Positions 5,137 through 6,125 of a stretch of 6,125 nt of DNA are shown one piece after another (position 1 is the first letter of the stretch; the number at the start of each line of letters is the position of its first letter). The translations under genes and the position numbers were made by a program. Source of the DNA: Micrococcales bacterium (GTDB taxonomy: Bacteria; Actinomycetota; Actinomycetes; Actinomycetales; Dermatophilaceae); the NCBI GenBank assembly GCA_003132125.1, contig PKWT01000267.1, positions 1,553 to 7,677 of the forward strand, given 5' to 3'. The notes under the pieces are model-generated. The model saw only the letters and a program-made list of their open reading frames with translations, was not told the DNA's origin and ran no database searches.

Positions 5137-6125
5137 CGTAGCTCCTTCGCCAGCGAGGCGGCAATCGCGTCCGGGGTCAGCCCGATCTCGTCCAATACCT
5201 GGCTTCGAGAGGCATGCGCCAGGAACTTCTTGGGTATGCCGTAGCAGCAGACCGTTGTCCTGCTCCCCGCCTGACGCATCGCCAGGGTCACCGACGATCC
5301 GATGCCCCCCGACACCAGGTTGTCCTCGATCACGGCAACCGCCCTGGCATCGCCGGCTGCGCGGACCAGGTCCGGGCTGACTGGCAATACCCACCGAGGA
5401 TCGACGACACGCACCGACATCCCTTGCGCCTCAAGCTTTTCGGCCACGATGATCGATGTCGCAGCCATCACTCCGACACCGACGATCAGCAGATCCACCT
5501 CACCGCGCCCGGTCTCGTGCAGGACGTCGAGGCTGTCGAGCCGGCGCACCCGGGATATGGGGTCTGCGACATCACCCTTGGGGAAACGCAGCACCGTGGG
5601 ACCATCTGAGACCTCGACGGCCTCGCGCAGCTGTCGGCGCACCTGCTCGCCGTCGCGAGGCGCCGCCAACCGCAAACCCGGCACCACGGCGCAGATCGTC
5701 ATGTCCCACATGCCGTTGTGGGAGGCACCATCGGTGCCCGTCACGCCGGCCCGGTCGAGCACCACCGTGACGCCGGCCTTGTGCAGGCCAGCGTCCATGA
5801 GCAGCTGGTCAAAGGCACGGTTGAGGAACGTGGCATAGACGGCGACCACCGGATGCAGACCGGCAAAGGCGAGCCCGGATGCCATCGTCAGCGCGTGCTG
5901 CTCGGCAATCCCCACGTCAAAGACCCGGTCCGGAAAGCGTGCCGCGAACCTGTCCAGGCCCACCGGGATCATCATCGCCGCGGTCAGCGCCACCACGTCG
6001 GGTCGCCGTTCACCGATCTCGCACATCTCGTCGCTGAACTCATCGGTCCAGATCCGGCCACCCTCGTTGAACGGCAGGCCGGTCTCGGGGTTGATGACGC
6101 CCACCGCATGGAAGCGGTCGGCCTC
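5124..6125 (-). CDS. dxs: 1-deoxy-D-xylulose-5-phosphate synthase, C-terminal half (5' end outside window)
   Basis: Dxs condenses pyruvate and glyceraldehyde 3-phosphate, with thiamine diphosphate, to 1-deoxy-D-xylulose 5-phosphate, the entry to the MEP isoprenoid pathway in the cytoplasm. The last 333 residues are in the window. They cover the transketolase pyrimidine-binding domain (about 25-185) and the C-terminal transketolase domain (about 200-325). Counting from the first in-window codon, the cofactor-activating Glu75 is in GIAEQHALT, Arg103 in FLNRAFDQ, Arg125 and Asp132 in DRAGVTGTDG, His136 in GASHNG, and Arg180 in LRFPKGD. These match Dxs active-site positions in E. coli from memory. 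The reading frame stays open to the window edge and the sequence before the internal GTG at 6104 (EADRFHA) still resembles Dxs, so the true start is beyond 6125. The N-terminal ThDP domain with its GDG motif is not visible. The family is usually 620-640 residues. It converges on the HTH-MurA gene. Confidence 0.95.
   Translation of the reverse strand, partial: EADRFHAVGVINPETGLPFNEGGRIWTDEFSDEMCEIGERRPDVVALTAAMMIPVGLDRFAARFPDRVFDVGIAEQHALTMASGLAFAGLHPVVAVYATFLNRAFDQLLMDAGLHKAGVTVVLDRAGVTGTDGASHNGMWDMTICAVVPGLRLAAPRDGEQVRRQLREAVEVSDGPTVLRFPKGDVADPISRVRRLDSLDVLHETGRGEVDLLIVGVGVMAATSIIVAEKLEAQGMSVRVVDPRWVLPVSPDLVRAAGDARAVAVIEDNLVSGGIGSSVTLAMRQAGSRTTVCCYGIPKKFLAHASRSQVLDEIGLTPDAIAASLAKELRRSV

Noticed and set aside
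5214..5838. + strand open frames opposite dxs
   Set aside because: They are shadows of dxs, which has intact catalytic motifs on the - strand.
6102..6104. GTG at 6104 as the start of a short dxs-like gene
   Set aside because: The frame continues open to the window edge and the preceding residues still resemble Dxs, and the ThDP-binding half must lie beyond the window.

Overview
The window is coding-dense, high-GC DNA with third codon positions rich in G and C. It most likely comes from the chromosome of an actinobacterium. The protein motifs support this: the FadA/FadB pair looks like the mycobacterial trifunctional-enzyme type, and the Dxs C-terminal half has the actinobacterial forms RFPKGDV, DPRWVLPVS and HASRSQVL. 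No genus can be fixed from the sequence alone. There are no RNA genes, insertion sequences or CRISPR arrays.

Region 1 (31-3467, + strand) is a two-gene fatty-acid beta-oxidation operon. fadA (thiolase) and fadB (fused enoyl-CoA hydratase / 3-hydroxyacyl-CoA dehydrogenase) overlap by one base (TGATG) and each has a GGGAG ribosome binding site. Together they would form the hydratase-dehydrogenase-thiolase complex that carries out the last three steps of each beta-oxidation round. All expected catalytic residues are present. FadB has an unusual N-terminal extension of about 27 residues rich in Thr, Asn, Asp and Glu.

Region 2 (3468-3566) is a short intergenic stretch. It has a 13-bp tandem repeat directly after the fadB stop, then a compact promoter. 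The promoter has a TATAGT -10 hexamer placed so that the next gene is probably leaderless, preceded by the perfect 10-bp palindrome TCACATGTGA.

Region 3 (3567-5096, + strand) encodes the most interesting protein here: an Xre-type helix-turn-helix DNA-binding domain fused to a complete MurA-like enolpyruvyl transferase. Residues that handle PEP and catalysis in MurA are kept (Lys93, Arg166, Cys190, Arg195, Asp393, Arg487), but several motifs that hold the UDP-GlcNAc side are changed. It may be a regulator that senses a cell-wall precursor through an enzyme-derived domain, a MurA paralog with another acceptor, or both. The palindrome in its own promoter is a natural candidate autoregulatory site.

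Region 4 (5124-6125, - strand, running off the window) is the C-terminal half of dxs, 1-deoxy-D-xylulose-5-phosphate synthase, the entry enzyme of the MEP isoprenoid pathway. It converges on the HTH-MurA gene with only 27 bases between the stop codons and a GC-rich hairpin over the junction. Isoprenoid (undecaprenyl carrier) supply and peptidoglycan precursor chemistry are thus neighbours, although on opposite strands and not co-transcribed.
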